A stretch of DNA of 46,385 nt from Sphingosinicella sp. (GTDB taxonomy: Bacteria > Pseudomonadota > Alphaproteobacteria > Sphingomonadales > Sphingomonadaceae): positions 1 to 46,385 of the forward strand of contig JAEULI010000178.1 of NCBI GenBank assembly GCA_016793845.1, in the 5' to 3' direction. Position 1 is the first letter of the stretch, and each line of letters begins with the position of its first letter. A program made the translations under genes and the position numbers. The notes below the pieces were generated by a model, which was not told the origin of the DNA, did no database searches, and saw only the letters and a program-made list of their open reading frames with translations. This document shows, piece by piece, positions 27,601 through 38,971 of this stretch.

Positions 27601-27670
27601 GGGCCTCTTCACCAACATCTTCACGCTGGAGCCGCGCCGCTACGGCGTGGGTGCCGGCTTCAAGTTCTAG
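24638..27670 (+). CDS. TonB-dependent receptor (large, solitary)
   Basis: A 1010-residue outer-membrane receptor. Signal peptide 1-28 ends AFA|Q. A TonB-box-like segment IETIIVTAQ is followed by the plug domain (LQDVPIAVSAFSS...VLRGPQGTLFGRNATSGVVNLVTAKP). The barrel ends with the phenylalanine-terminated strand YGVGAGFKF. There is no STN signalling domain, so it is not a FecA-type transducer. Several extracellular-loop candidates hold cysteine pairs (for example LCVGVTC, KCQRDPTGILGC, TPCPAGSPVGAAGSVAGC), which suggests disulfide-pinned loops. The substrate is unknown, and no transporter or enzyme partner is adjacent. Strong GGGAGG ribosome site; intrinsic terminator after the stop. Confidence 0.95.
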   Translation: MQSRFRARSVFVSSASALAVLAASPAFAQVTEQNDSGIETIIVTAQRQAESLQDVPIAVSAFSSQAMERQQIENSSDLQLTLPNVSFSKGNFTSSSFTIRGIGDLCVGVTCDSATAIHVNDTPLLQTRLFETEFFDLERIEVLRGPQGTLFGRNATSGVVNLVTAKPELGSFGAAGDAEYGNFNAIKLKGMLNLPVGDTIGIRLAGFYQKRDGYTENVYDGNDIDDRDMYAIRGSLRWEPTDSTTIDLMGYYFREKDNRARIQKQKCQRDPTGILGCLPGDLKFETLNGNATVASILTSREFFATQGLPTAFALGSLYGPDVYAGFTNPDDVRKVNTDFTPTYFTDEEQYQARITQDIGAFTAQVTGLYHASRVDSRQDYNLSVQNRAGYTAGLTALYAGANGLIPLPPGLAGYLAPVASALIPSGPGGALCTSDAEPTGTGSYGGHVVCAATPQDFDRSVQKSTDWSIEGILTSNFDGPINFLIGGIYADLKLTENSYYVNAFGLDYASGVLGAFNSFSNGIPVPSYLATPSYRNNTDYFRLKSYGIFGEVYYEFSDRAKLTLGLRYNSDKKNVRARTTLANFLTPHTLDNAFDSPFAARFDADPGTPCPAGSPVGAAGSVAGCEAFQNRQVSFKEWTGRAVFDFKITDDNLLYASYSRGYKSGGINPPLSPIFAVSDSFEPEFIDSFEIGSKNSFLDGTLQLNLTAFYYKYKGLQLSRIVARTSVNDNVDADIYGVEGDAILSPTPGLLFNVGFSYLHTKVASDKFLSNPRDPSGGRSDVVIIKDITNASNCAVVPTTAGNAAGANAFVNYVNANVINPSIVTSSGLVPRTPSQPNDSPLAGTTPFPSDSGIGATGAFSICSVLTAAAASAGSLFGGISVAPSGVEVNLKGNKLPQAPNYKFSVGAQYTADFDNGMSLVPRVDLTYTGESYGSIFNGTVNKIPGYAQINAQLQLNGANDRWYIRGFVQNLLDNNATTGLYVTDASSGLFTNIFTLEPRRYGVGAGFKF

Positions 27671-27688
27671 AACGAGGTTTAGACAAGG

Positions 27689-27723
27689 ATGCGGGCGGGA
27701 CTTCGGTTCCGCCTGCATTTTTT
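27689..27723 (+). terminator. Intrinsic terminator with UUCG tetraloop
   Basis: A 13-bp stem (27689-27701 with 27706-27718, two G-U pairs) is closed by a C(UUCG)G tetraloop and followed by a run of six T. It lies 18 bases after the TonB receptor stop and is a textbook Rho-independent terminator. Confidence 0.9.
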
Positions 27724-27779
27724 GTAAAGGTTTAATTCAGGATCCGCGCTATATCGCGCCCTGAAACGGGCGGGGACTC

Positions 27780-29201
27780 ATGCTGAATCAAGGCTTCTAC
27801 ATGATCGAGAAGCGCGCGGTGCGGGCGAAGGGCCCGTTCACCACGGGCCCGCTCGTCATCGGCCTTGCGCATTTCATCGTCGCGCTCATCAATATCCGCC
27901 TGACGGGCTGGTCCGTCGGCATGGCGACGGTGTGGGCCGCGAACGCGCTGGTGCTCGCCGCGCTGCTGGTCGTGCCCACGCGGCGCTGGCTGCCTTATGT
28001 CGTTTCGGTCTGGATCGCCGGGTTCGCGGCGAACCTGCTCGGCGGCTATCCCGCCTTTGCCGCCGCGCCCTTCGCCGCGGTCAACATCGCCGAGGCGGCC
28101 TTCGCCGCCCTTCTCACCCGGCGCCTGGTCGGCGGGCCGCTGCAACTCGAGCATCCTGACCACCTGCTGAAGTTCATCGCATCGTCGATCGCCGCTGCCG
28201 CCTGCTCGGCATCGCTGAGCGCGCCGTTCATGTCCGCGGCCGTGGACGAGGCGATGGGGCGCAGTTGGTTGTCGTGGTTTGCCTCCGATACGCTCGGGCT
28301 CCTGCTGGTAACGCCCATCCTGCTGATCGTCTTCGCGATCTGGTCCGGGAAACGCTCCTTCCTGCAAGGCCGCAGCGCAATCGAGGCCGCTGCACTGTTT
28401 GCGCTCGTGACCGGCCTCAGCCTCCTCGTCTTCGGTCAGACGCGCTGGCCGATGCTGTTCCTGCTGCTGCCGCCGATGCTGCTGACGACCTTCCGCCTGC
28501 GTTCGGTGGGCGCGACGGTTGCCGTTGTCATCGTCGCGTGCATCGGCTCCTACTTCACGACCATCGGCTCCGGGCCGATCGCCCTGATGCCCGGCGACGT
28601 TGCCGACCGGATCTACTTCTTCCAGTTCTTCCTCGCGGTCGCCTTCCTGCCCGCGCTTCCCGTCGCTTCGGTGCTCGACGAGCGCGATGCGCTCGCGGCG
28701 ATCGCCGAACGGCAGGCCTCCACCGACGAGCTGACCGGAACCGCTTCGCGCCGCATGTTCCTCGCCCGGCTCGAAGCCGCGGGCGAGGCCGCCAACGCCA
28801 ACGGCACCGCCTTTTCGGTTGCGCTGTTCGATGTCGACCACTTCAAGTCCGTGAACGACCGCTTCGGCCACGACGTCGGCGACGCCGTGCTGCGCCATGT
28901 CGGCGCGCTTGCGATGGCCATCGTCGGGCGCCACGGCCTCGTCGGGCGGCTCGGCGGCGAAGAGTTCGCCGTGCTGATGCCGGGCCGCAGCCTCGATCAG
29001 GCGGCGGGCCTGTGCGAGGCGCTGCGCAAGGCCTGCTCCGACACGGACGACATGCCGGACGGCGTCGTGCCGGTAACGATCAGCGTCGGCGTGGCGGCGC
29101 TGGCGCGCGGCCGAGTCCCCGCAGACGTGCTGAAAGCCGCCGACGCGGCGATGTATCTTGCCAAGTCGAGCGGCCGCGACCGGGTGCAGATCGTCCGCTG
29201 A
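27780..29201 (+). CDS. MASE1-type membrane diguanylate cyclase (GGDEF)
   Basis: A 473-residue inner-membrane protein. The N-terminal ~300 residues form a MASE1-like sensory domain with about eight hydrophobic helices (VWAANALVLAALLVVPTRRW; WLSWFASDTLGLLLVTPILL). The GGDEF domain begins near 315 (STDELTGTASRRMFL) and has the active-site GGEEF near 392, DVDHFKSVNDRFGHDVGD for metal and GTP binding, and a KSSGRDRV end. The product would be cyclic di-GMP. The RxxD inhibitory site five residues before GGEEF is absent (GRHG instead), so classic product feedback is unlikely. The ligand of MASE1 is unknown. Confidence 0.9.
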   Translation: MLNQGFYMIEKRAVRAKGPFTTGPLVIGLAHFIVALINIRLTGWSVGMATVWAANALVLAALLVVPTRRWLPYVVSVWIAGFAANLLGGYPAFAAAPFAAVNIAEAAFAALLTRRLVGGPLQLEHPDHLLKFIASSIAAAACSASLSAPFMSAAVDEAMGRSWLSWFASDTLGLLLVTPILLIVFAIWSGKRSFLQGRSAIEAAALFALVTGLSLLVFGQTRWPMLFLLLPPMLLTTFRLRSVGATVAVVIVACIGSYFTTIGSGPIALMPGDVADRIYFFQFFLAVAFLPALPVASVLDERDALAAIAERQASTDELTGTASRRMFLARLEAAGEAANANGTAFSVALFDVDHFKSVNDRFGHDVGDAVLRHVGALAMAIVGRHGLVGRLGGEEFAVLMPGRSLDQAAGLCEALRKACSDTDDMPDGVVPVTISVGVAALARGRVPADVLKAADAAMYLAKSSGRDRVQIVR

Positions 29202-29304
29202 GAACGCGGCCTCTTGACGCTGCGTCGCGCAGTTTCCTTGACATTTTGCAGGGAAGCGCCAAAAGCGCGGCGCAAGGCACCCTGTTAACGCCTGCACAAG
29301 GTCA

Positions 29305-30675
29305 TTGAATTTGAGCTTTCACGCCCTCGGCCTTTCGGACGAGCTTCTCGCGGCTGTTGAAGACAGCGGCTACACTGAGCCTACCCCCATTCAGCGGCAG
29401 GCGATTCCGCTTGTTCTGATGGGCCGCGACATCATCGGCGTTGCGCAGACAGGGACCGGGAAGACCGCCTCTTTCGTGCTGCCGATGATCGACATCCTTG
29501 CCCACGGCCGCGGCCGTGCCCGGATGCCGCGCTCGCTGATCATCGCGCCGACGCGCGAGCTTGCCGACCAGGTCGCACAGAACTTCCTGAAATACGGCAA
29601 GAACCACAATCTCTCGATGGCGCTGCTGATCGGCGGCGTCAGCTTCGGCGATCAGGACAAGGCGCTGGAAAAGGGCGTCGACGTGCTGATCGCGACGCCC
29701 GGCCGCCTACTCGACCAGTTCGAGCGCGGCAAGATCCTGCTCTCGGGCGTCGACATCCTCGTCATCGACGAGGCCGACCGTATGCTCGACATGGGCTTCA
29801 TTCCCGATGTGGAGCGCATCTGCTCGCTGCTCGGCCCGAATCGTCAGAGCCTGCTCTTCTCCGCCACTATGGCGCCGCCCATCAAGAAGCTCGCCGACCG
29901 CTTCCTGAAAGAGCCGCGCATGATCGAGGTGGCGCGGCAATCGAGCACCAACGCCAACATCGCGCAGTCGCTGCTGATGACCGGGCCGCGCGAGAAGAAG
30001 CAGGCGCTGCGCGAATTGCTGCGCGCCGAAGAGGTGACGAGCGCGATCGTTTTCTGCAATCGCAAGCGCGACGTGAAGGAACTCGCCGAATCGCTGAAGC
30101 GCGATGGTTTCCGCGCCGGGCAGATTCACGGCGACATGGAGCAGCGCGACCGGCTGTCGACGCTGGAAGACTTCAAGGCCGACCGCATCTCGATCCTCGT
30201 CGCCTCCGATGTCGCGGCCCGGGGCCTCGACATCAAGGGCGTCAGCCACGTCTTCAACTTCGACGTGCCGTTCAACGCCGAAGACTATGTGCACCGCATC
30301 GGCCGCACCGGACGCGCCGGCAAGACCGGCATTGCGGTGACGCTGGTGACCTCCGCCGACGCGGAACTCGTAACCGATATCGAGAAGCTGATCGGCGCCC
30401 GCGTCGAACGCCGTGGCACGGTGCCGCAGCAGGACGGCGGCGGCGCCAAAAGTGCCGATAAAGGTGCTGACAGGGACGCCGACAAGGACGCCCGCCCGGC
30501 AGGCAGCCGCGCGCGGGGCGGAAAACGTGCCCGGGGCGACGACCGCAAACCGGAAGCGCCGCGTGCAGACCCTGCGCCCAAGGCGGCTCCGCGCCCGGCC
30601 CGTGAGGAAGAGTTCGATGACGGCGGCTGGAACGGCCCCCTCCCCGACTTCCTTTCCGTATCCGCACGCGGCTGA
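29305..30675 (+). CDS. rhlE: DEAD-box ATP-dependent RNA helicase, RhlE-like
   Basis: A 456-residue RNA helicase for ribosome assembly or mRNA decay. The conserved motifs run in order: FHALGLSDELLAAVEDSGYTEPTPIQ (Q motif), AQTGTGKT (I), PTRELADQ (Ia), VIDEADRMLDMGF (II), SATM (III), VASDVAARGLDIKG (V) and HRIGRTGRAGKTG (VI). A low-complexity Lys/Arg/Asp-rich tail of ~90 residues, typical of RNA-binding extensions, follows. Only TTG starts are available: 29305 and 29311. The second has AAGG 9 bases upstream and fits the common N-terminus better, so the true start may be 29311. Confidence 0.92.
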   Translation: MNLSFHALGLSDELLAAVEDSGYTEPTPIQRQAIPLVLMGRDIIGVAQTGTGKTASFVLPMIDILAHGRGRARMPRSLIIAPTRELADQVAQNFLKYGKNHNLSMALLIGGVSFGDQDKALEKGVDVLIATPGRLLDQFERGKILLSGVDILVIDEADRMLDMGFIPDVERICSLLGPNRQSLLFSATMAPPIKKLADRFLKEPRMIEVARQSSTNANIAQSLLMTGPREKKQALRELLRAEEVTSAIVFCNRKRDVKELAESLKRDGFRAGQIHGDMEQRDRLSTLEDFKADRISILVASDVAARGLDIKGVSHVFNFDVPFNAEDYVHRIGRTGRAGKTGIAVTLVTSADAELVTDIEKLIGARVERRGTVPQQDGGGAKSADKGADRDADKDARPAGSRARGGKRARGDDRKPEAPRADPAPKAAPRPAREEEFDDGGWNGPLPDFLSVSARG

Positions 30676-30708
30676 TTTCTTCTTACTTTTCGGAAATTTT
30701 AACCAGAG

Positions 30709-30773
30709 CCTGCCATAGGTTCCCAGGAATGGGCCGGTCAGTGGGGTTTCCGTGTGCCGAAACGGGCACGGAA
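30709..30773 (+). promoter_or_regulatory. Structured leader ahead of the second diguanylate cyclase
   Basis: The 139-base gap after rhlE holds two elements. First, CCTG...TAGGTTCC-CAGGAA (30709-30729), a near copy of the usg leader element. Second, an imperfect hairpin, TTCCGTG (30748-30754) with CACGGAA (30767-30773), plus an inner CCG-AAA-CGG. No known riboswitch class was recognised. The hairpin has no T tract, so it is not a convincing terminator. Confidence 0.35.
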
Positions 30774-30814
30774 CGCCGCAGGCAAGGTCTCAGGGGACAT
30801 TCGGCGGGCTATAA

Positions 30815-31864
30815 ATGACAGATTCGGGCCAGATTTTCGAGGAAATCCGACAGCACATGGAGGCTGGAGGAATCTCGCCCACGCCCGCGAATTACGAATT
30901 CTGGTATCGCTACGTCACCGGGTCCGACCCCGAACTGCGCGTTGCCGTGGATGCGGTGATGCAGACCGTCGGCCGGGTTTCGACACGCGCGATGCACAAC
31001 ATCCGCCGCGAACTCTACGGCGCCTCGATGCCGTCGGACCTCAGCACGCTCATCGACCAGACGCAGGCGCAGTTGAAGCGCATGGCACACTTCGTCGAGG
31101 AAACCGGCGGCGATGCCAAGGACTACAGCCGCACGCTGCGTGAAAGCTCCGACAGCATCAACGCCGCCGCCGACATCGACACGCAGCGCGCGCTGCTTGC
31201 CGAACTCGTCTCCGCCACCGGCGCGATGATCGACAAGACCGAACGGCTGGAAGCGCAGCTCGCGATCTCGGGCCAGGAAATCAACATCCTGAAACAGGAT
31301 CTGGAAACGGCGCGCACTGAAAGCCGTACCGATCCGCTGACCGGCCTTTCGAACCGCAAGGCGTTCACCTCGTATCTGGAAGCGCAGGCGGGCCGTGCGC
31401 TCGCCGACCGCAAGCCGCTATGCGTCGCGTTCTGCGACATCGACCACTTCAAGCAGTTCAACGACACGTGGGGCCACCGCATGGGCGACGAGGTGCTGCG
31501 CCTTGTCGGCCAGAGCCTCGAGCAGCTTTCGCACGGCGTCGGTTACCCCGCGCGCTTCGGCGGCGAGGAGTTCGTGATCGTGCTGCCCGGCAAGACGCTG
31601 CAGGCGGCGCACGACATCTGCGAACAGATCCGCGACTACATCTCGTCGCGTAGTGTCCGCGCCAAGAACAGCAACAAGGAGGTGGGGCGGATCACGCTGT
31701 CGCTCGGCATCTCGCAGCTGCGCTGGAACGACACGGTCGATACGCTCGTCGAGCGCGCCGACATGGCGCTCTACCGGGCGAAGGCGACCGGCCGCAACCG
31801 CGTGGTGGGCGAGGACGAACTCGAAAGCACCGCCGCACCCAAGGCGGCCGCGCACGCCGCCTGA
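30815..31864 (+). CDS. Soluble diguanylate cyclase (GGDEF)
   Basis: A 349-residue protein with no membrane segment. Residues 1-165 form a helical N-terminal region (PANYEFWYRYVTGSDPELRVAV...; coiled-coil-like stretch MIDKTERLEAQLAISGQEINILKQDLETA) that likely dimerises. The GGDEF domain starts near 172 (RTDPLTGLSNRKAFTSYLE), with CDIDHFKQFNDTWGHRMGDEV and GGEEF near 249. The RxxD inhibitory site is not present. It makes cyclic di-GMP in the cytoplasm. The type resembles alphaproteobacterial soluble cyclases with a short helical N-domain. It converges with the proline iminopeptidase gene. Confidence 0.92.
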   Translation: MTDSGQIFEEIRQHMEAGGISPTPANYEFWYRYVTGSDPELRVAVDAVMQTVGRVSTRAMHNIRRELYGASMPSDLSTLIDQTQAQLKRMAHFVEETGGDAKDYSRTLRESSDSINAAADIDTQRALLAELVSATGAMIDKTERLEAQLAISGQEINILKQDLETARTESRTDPLTGLSNRKAFTSYLEAQAGRALADRKPLCVAFCDIDHFKQFNDTWGHRMGDEVLRLVGQSLEQLSHGVGYPARFGGEEFVIVLPGKTLQAAHDICEQIRDYISSRSVRAKNSNKEVGRITLSLGISQLRWNDTVDTLVERADMALYRAKATGRNRVVGEDELESTAAPKAAAHAA

Positions 31865-31882
31865 CCGGCCCAGAGCGGCGTC

Positions 31883-34709
<2,827 letters not shown>

Positions 34710-34710
<1 letters not shown>

Positions 34711-36071
34711 CAGGATACCCTTTTCTTTCGTATGCTGGTGAACGTCCACATTGCCGCGCCGAGACCCGCCCAGAGCGCGAGCGCCGCAGCCTCAGGCAGC
34801 CTTTCTCCCGCATCCGCAAGGATCGTCCACGCCGAATAGGTGACAACGCCCGCGAGCGTCAGCGCGCCCACCCATGCCGCGAACACGGGAAAGCGGCTGC
34901 CGCCTTTGCCGCGCCGAAGCGCGAGACTCGACAGGCACGCGCCGATGAAGGCGACCGCGAACCCCATCGAACCGATCTGCACCAGCGGCTCGATAAACGC
35001 CCGGCCCATGAGGCCGCCGAGGAGCGCGATCACGCCCACGAACACCACGGCGATCGACGGCGTGCCGTTCTTCGGATGCACGCGCGCGAGCGCTGCGGGC
35101 AAAGCCCCATCCTGCGCGAGCGCGTAGAGCAGCCGCGAGGCCGCGAACATCGCCGCGTTCCACGCGCTGAGCAGCGCGACGACACCCGCGACGAGCACGA
35201 TGCGCCCGCCCCACGGCCCCGCCACGGACTCCATTGCCGCAACGACCGGAAGCTCGGCGCCATCGAGGACACCCCGCGGCGCGGCAAAGGCCGTGGCGGT
35301 GATGACGGAGACGTAGAAGAGCGTGGTGAGCAGGATCACCATCCCGAGCAAACGGGCGAGCGCGCGTGCCGCCGGGCGTTCGCGCGCTTCGCCGAGCGCC
35401 TGCGGTAGTGCGTTGAAACCGCAGAACCACGCCGGTACCATGACGAGCACGGCGAGCACGCCATGCCACGGTGTTTCTGTGGGCAGGAACGCGGGCTCAA
35501 GATTGGCAGGCGCGCCGCCCCCGAAACCGATCACGACGAAGCCAAAGCTGAGCAGCACCTTGCCGACCGTAACCGCCACCTGCACACGCGCCGATTCGCG
35601 CGCGCCGAAATAATTGATCGCGGTGAAGAACAGCGCGCCGCCGATGATGACGGCAAGATCGAGCAGGCGCACCGGCACGCCTACCGCCGTGTAGAGCGTC
35701 GGCCCGGTGAAATCCGGCGCCAGAACGCCGAGCAGCCACGCCAGCGCCAACCCTTCGAAGCCGCAGATGCCGACGTAGCCGAGGAGCGCGGCCCAGCCGA
35801 CGACGAAGCCCCAGCCGCGCCCGAACGCCATCGAGACGTAGCCGTACTCTCCGTTCGCCTCCGGCGCGCGCGTCGCGGCCTCGGCATAGCAAAGCGCGAC
35901 AAGCCCCATCACCGCGCCGCCGATGAGGAATGCGAGTGCTGCACCAAGCGGCCCCGCGCTCGCGATCCAGCCGCCGGTGACGACGATCCAGCCGACGCCG
36001 ATCGTGGTGCCCATGCCGATCGCTGCCAGTTGCAGCGGCGTGAGCGTGCGGCGAAGGCCGGGAGCGCTCAT
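34710..36071 (-). CDS. APC-family amino acid permease
   Basis: A 453-residue inner-membrane transporter with about 12 hydrophobic helices. The APC signature in helix 1 (LAAIGMGTTIGVGWIVVTGGWIASAGP) holds the unwound Gly-rich substrate site. Helix 6 (LVMVPAWFCGFNALPQALGEARERP) has the equivalent unwound FxGFxxLPQ element. It should import an amino acid or amine by proton symport or exchange. It overlaps the CoA ligase stop by 4 bases (ATGA) and the CocE start by 1, so it belongs to a tightly coupled operon. The likely cargo is the product of the periplasmic hydrolase (inference). Confidence 0.92.
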
Positions 36072-37609
36072 CCGCGTGTTTCCGCGAACAGGCGTTTCAG
36101 CGCGGGCTTGTCGATCTTTTCGGTCGGCGTCTTCGGCAGTGCATCCATGAACAACACATGCTCCGGCACCATGTAGCGCGCCATGCGGCCTTCGCAGTAG
36201 GCGCGGAGCTCGTCATCCGTGAGCGCGGCGCCGGGGCGAAGCACGACCGCCACGGCGACATCCTCCTCGGTCGCCGGGCTCGGCACGCCGAACGCCGCCG
36301 CCTCGAACACCGCCGGATGCGTTTCGATACCGCGCTCGATCTCGAGCGCCGACATGTTCTCGCCGCGGCGGCGGATGATGTCCTTCTTCCGCCCCGCGAA
36401 ATAGAGATTGCCTGCCGCATCCCGTTTCCCGAGATCGCCGGTGTGGTACCAGCCATCACGGATCAGCTCCGCGTTCACTTCAGGCATTCCGAGATAGCCG
36501 CTGAACATCAGCGTGGGATCGTGCGGCCGTGTGACGATCTCGCCGACCTCGCCGGTAGGCACCGGCTTCCGCTCGTCGTCCAGCAATTGCAGCTCGAATT
36601 CCGGCGCAACCTGACCGCAGCTCCCTTTCGGATACACCTCGCCGGGGTTCTGGAAGACACAGACACCCCCTTCGGTGCTGCCATAGCCTTCGTAGAGCGG
36701 AAAGCCGAAACGGGCTTCGAAGTCCGCGCGGAATTCCGGCATCGGCAGCCCCCACGCGAGGCGCACGCGATGCTCGCGGTCGCGCGGATCGGGCGCGCGC
36801 TGATAGAGGAAGGTGAGCGTCGAGCCCATGAAATCGAACATGGTGGCGTCGAAGGCCCGGATATCGTCCCAGAACCGCGAGACGCTGAAGCGTTCGCCGA
36901 GCGCCGCCGTCGCGCCCGTGACAAGCGATCCCATCACTGTGCCTATTGTCGCGTCCCAGTGATAGAGCGGGAACGGGCAGTAAACGACGTCGCTCTCCTG
37001 CAAATCGAAATAACGCGAGGTAAGCCGCGCCTGCCCGACGAGATAGCCGTGGCTGAGCTGCACGGGCTTCGAGACACCCGTCGAGCCCGACGTGAACTGG
37101 ATCATGGCGATCGCCGTGCGCTCCACGTCGGCGCGGGGCGAGGATGTCGGCGAAATATCTTCGAGCGTCTGGAAGCGCACCGCACCGGCGTCGTGTGTTG
37201 CCGCGCCGGAAACGATCACATCCCGGACAGCGGGAAGCTCGGGAAGAACGCCCGTGATGAGGTCGACGTAGCGCGGATCGACGAGGATCAGCCGCGCGCC
37301 CGTCGCGTTCAGCGCGGCGACGAGCTGCGTGCCGCGGAATTCGGTGTTGATCGGCGCCCACACCGCACCCAGCCGCATGAGCGCGAACCATGTTGCAGCC
37401 GCGGCGATGCCGTTCGGCAGGAAGGTCGGCACGATGTCGCCGGGGCGGACGCCTGCGGTGTGGAGCCGCCCCGCCGTGGTTTCGGCAAGCGCGCGAAACG
37501 CGGCATAGCTGACGCGGCCGCTATGGAAGCGCAGGAAGTCCTTGTCCGCGAGCGCGGCGGCCTGCGCCTCGAGCAGATCCCAGGCCAGAAGATCATTGGT
37601 CTTCATCAC
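36068..37609 (-). CDS. AMP-forming acyl-CoA synthetase (CaiC-like ANL superfamily)
   Basis: A 513-residue adenylate-forming ligase. The ATP loop is QFTSGSTGVSKP near 170; EGYGSTEGG is the A5 motif; GWYHTGDLGKRD the A7 hinge aspartate; GRKKDIIRRRGENMSALEIE the A8 hinge; and PKTPTEKIDKPALK carries the catalytic lysine (TEK instead of the commoner TGK). It activates a carboxylic acid as AMP then CoA thioester. The overall pattern resembles crotonobetaine/carnitine and related ligases, so an amino or quaternary-ammonium acid is possible. The substrate is not readable. It overlaps both neighbouring genes by a few bases. Confidence 0.9.
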   Translation of the reverse strand: MMKTNDLLAWDLLEAQAAALADKDFLRFHSGRVSYAAFRALAETTAGRLHTAGVRPGDIVPTFLPNGIAAAATWFALMRLGAVWAPINTEFRGTQLVAALNATGARLILVDPRYVDLITGVLPELPAVRDVIVSGAATHDAGAVRFQTLEDISPTSSPRADVERTAIAMIQFTSGSTGVSKPVQLSHGYLVGQARLTSRYFDLQESDVVYCPFPLYHWDATIGTVMGSLVTGATAALGERFSVSRFWDDIRAFDATMFDFMGSTLTFLYQRAPDPRDREHRVRLAWGLPMPEFRADFEARFGFPLYEGYGSTEGGVCVFQNPGEVYPKGSCGQVAPEFELQLLDDERKPVPTGEVGEIVTRPHDPTLMFSGYLGMPEVNAELIRDGWYHTGDLGKRDAAGNLYFAGRKKDIIRRRGENMSALEIERGIETHPAVFEAAAFGVPSPATEEDVAVAVVLRPGAALTDDELRAYCEGRMARYMVPEHVLFMDALPKTPTEKIDKPALKRLFAETRG

Positions 37610-38955
37610 AGCAGCCCGTCAGCGCGGCAATCGTCGAGCGCTTCGATGAACGCGCCGGTCGCGTGGTCGATCATCGCGTCGTCGTGCGCAGCGGAAAGGA
37701 AGTAGACGTGGAAGCTCGGCAGGAGAATGCCGCGATCGAGCACGAGCGCATAGAACGCCTCCTCGGCGGCACGGTTGGCCGGGTAGGTCTCGCGGAACGA
37801 ATGGATCGGGCCTTTGCGGAAATGAAAGCACTGGATCGACGCGGCGTGCATCAGCGTCACGTCCATTTCACGCTTTTCGCAGTGCGCGATAACCGCTCCG
37901 GCCATGCGAGCAGACTTCGCTGCGAGCGCCGGGTAGAGTGTGTCCTTCCGCGCCTTCAGCGCACGCAGTGTCGCCGCGCCCGCGCCCATCGTGAGCGGGT
38001 TGCCGTTGAAGGTTCCGCCCGCGAACACGCCCACCGTGCCGCCCTTGGCGAACAGCCCCAGGATATCGGCGCGGCCGCAGACCGCGCCGACCGCCGTGCC
38101 GCCGCCGATGATCTTGCCGAACGCGGCGAGATCGGGCGTGACGCCGTAATAGACCTGCCCGCCGCCATAGGCGAGGCGGAAGCCCGTCACCACCTCGTCG
38201 AACATCAAGAGCACGCCCGCCCCATCGCACACCGCTCTCAGTTCGCGTAAGTAAGCGCCGTTGTCGAGATGCGGCACGGTGTTCTGAACGGGCTGGATCA
38301 CGACGAGCGCCAGTTCGTCCCGGTGCTTGCGGATGAGATCGAACGCAGCCGCATTTCGATAGGGCAGCGCGAGCATGGTCTGGTCGCGCACCGCGCCGGG
38401 AATACCGCCGCCGACCGTCTTGGTGGCCGGCGCCGCCTCGGGCGTCGTCGGGTCTTCCTGCACCAGCGCATAATCATGCGTGCCGTGATAGCCGCCGCCG
38501 AACACGGCGACGCGGTCCTTGCCGGTGAATGCGCGCGCGAGCCGCATCGCGAACATCGTGGCTTCAGTGCCTGAATTCTGGAAGGCGACTTTCTCCGCAC
38601 ACGGCACGGCCTCCGCGAGCAGTTCGGCAAGCTCGATCTGGGCCACGCCCGGCAGGATCGTATGCCAGCCCTTGTCGATCTGACCGTGCATCGCGGCCAC
38701 GACCTCGGGCGGACGGTGGCCGAGGATCAGCGATCCGAAGCCCATGGCGAGATCGAGATAGGCGTTGCCGTCCACGTCGGTCATATACGCCCCGTCGCCG
38801 CTTTCGATGTAGAGCGGCACCGGCATCGCAAAGGTGGGGACAGCCTCGAGCGCGAGGCGTCGTTCGGCGCGCGGGCGCATCGCCGCGGACCCCGGCGTGC
38901 GGGCGCGCAGCCTCTCGAGCGCCGCAGCTTTGCGAGGCGTTGCATCAGACATCAT
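37606..38955 (-). CDS. Class III aminotransferase, glutamate-1-semialdehyde aminomutase-like
   Basis: A 449-residue fold-type I PLP enzyme. Lys281 in AFGKIIGGG forms the Schiff base, Asp253 in LMFDEVVTGFR contacts the cofactor ring, and FQNSGTEATMFAMRLARAFTGKDRVAVFGGGYHG is the phosphate-binding region shared with HemL. It is not the housekeeping hemL because it is embedded in a catabolic operon; members of this subgroup include beta-amino acid (for example beta-phenylalanine) aminotransferases. An amino group distal to the carboxylate fits the downstream CoA ligase. ATGs at 38955 and 38952 are adjacent, and GGAGAG favours the second. It lies 63 bases after the TonB receptor stop. Confidence 0.9.
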   Translation of the reverse strand: MMSDATPRKAAALERLRARTPGSAAMRPRAERRLALEAVPTFAMPVPLYIESGDGAYMTDVDGNAYLDLAMGFGSLILGHRPPEVVAAMHGQIDKGWHTILPGVAQIELAELLAEAVPCAEKVAFQNSGTEATMFAMRLARAFTGKDRVAVFGGGYHGTHDYALVQEDPTTPEAAPATKTVGGGIPGAVRDQTMLALPYRNAAAFDLIRKHRDELALVVIQPVQNTVPHLDNGAYLRELRAVCDGAGVLLMFDEVVTGFRLAYGGGQVYYGVTPDLAAFGKIIGGGTAVGAVCGRADILGLFAKGGTVGVFAGGTFNGNPLTMGAGAATLRALKARKDTLYPALAAKSARMAGAVIAHCEKREMDVTLMHAASIQCFHFRKGPIHSFRETYPANRAAEEAFYALVLDRGILLPSFHVYFLSAAHDDAMIDHATGAFIEALDDCRADGLL

Positions 38956-38971
38956 GCTCTCCGAAGGTGAT

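Noticed and set aside
29238-29243. TTGACA as a -35 box for the helicase gene
   Set aside because: The hexamer 17 bases downstream (AAAAGC) is a poor -10, so the promoter is not supported.
30676-30814. Cyclic di-GMP riboswitch ahead of the diguanylate cyclase
   Set aside because: The hairpin is short and imperfect and none of the conserved core of GEMM-type riboswitches was recognised.
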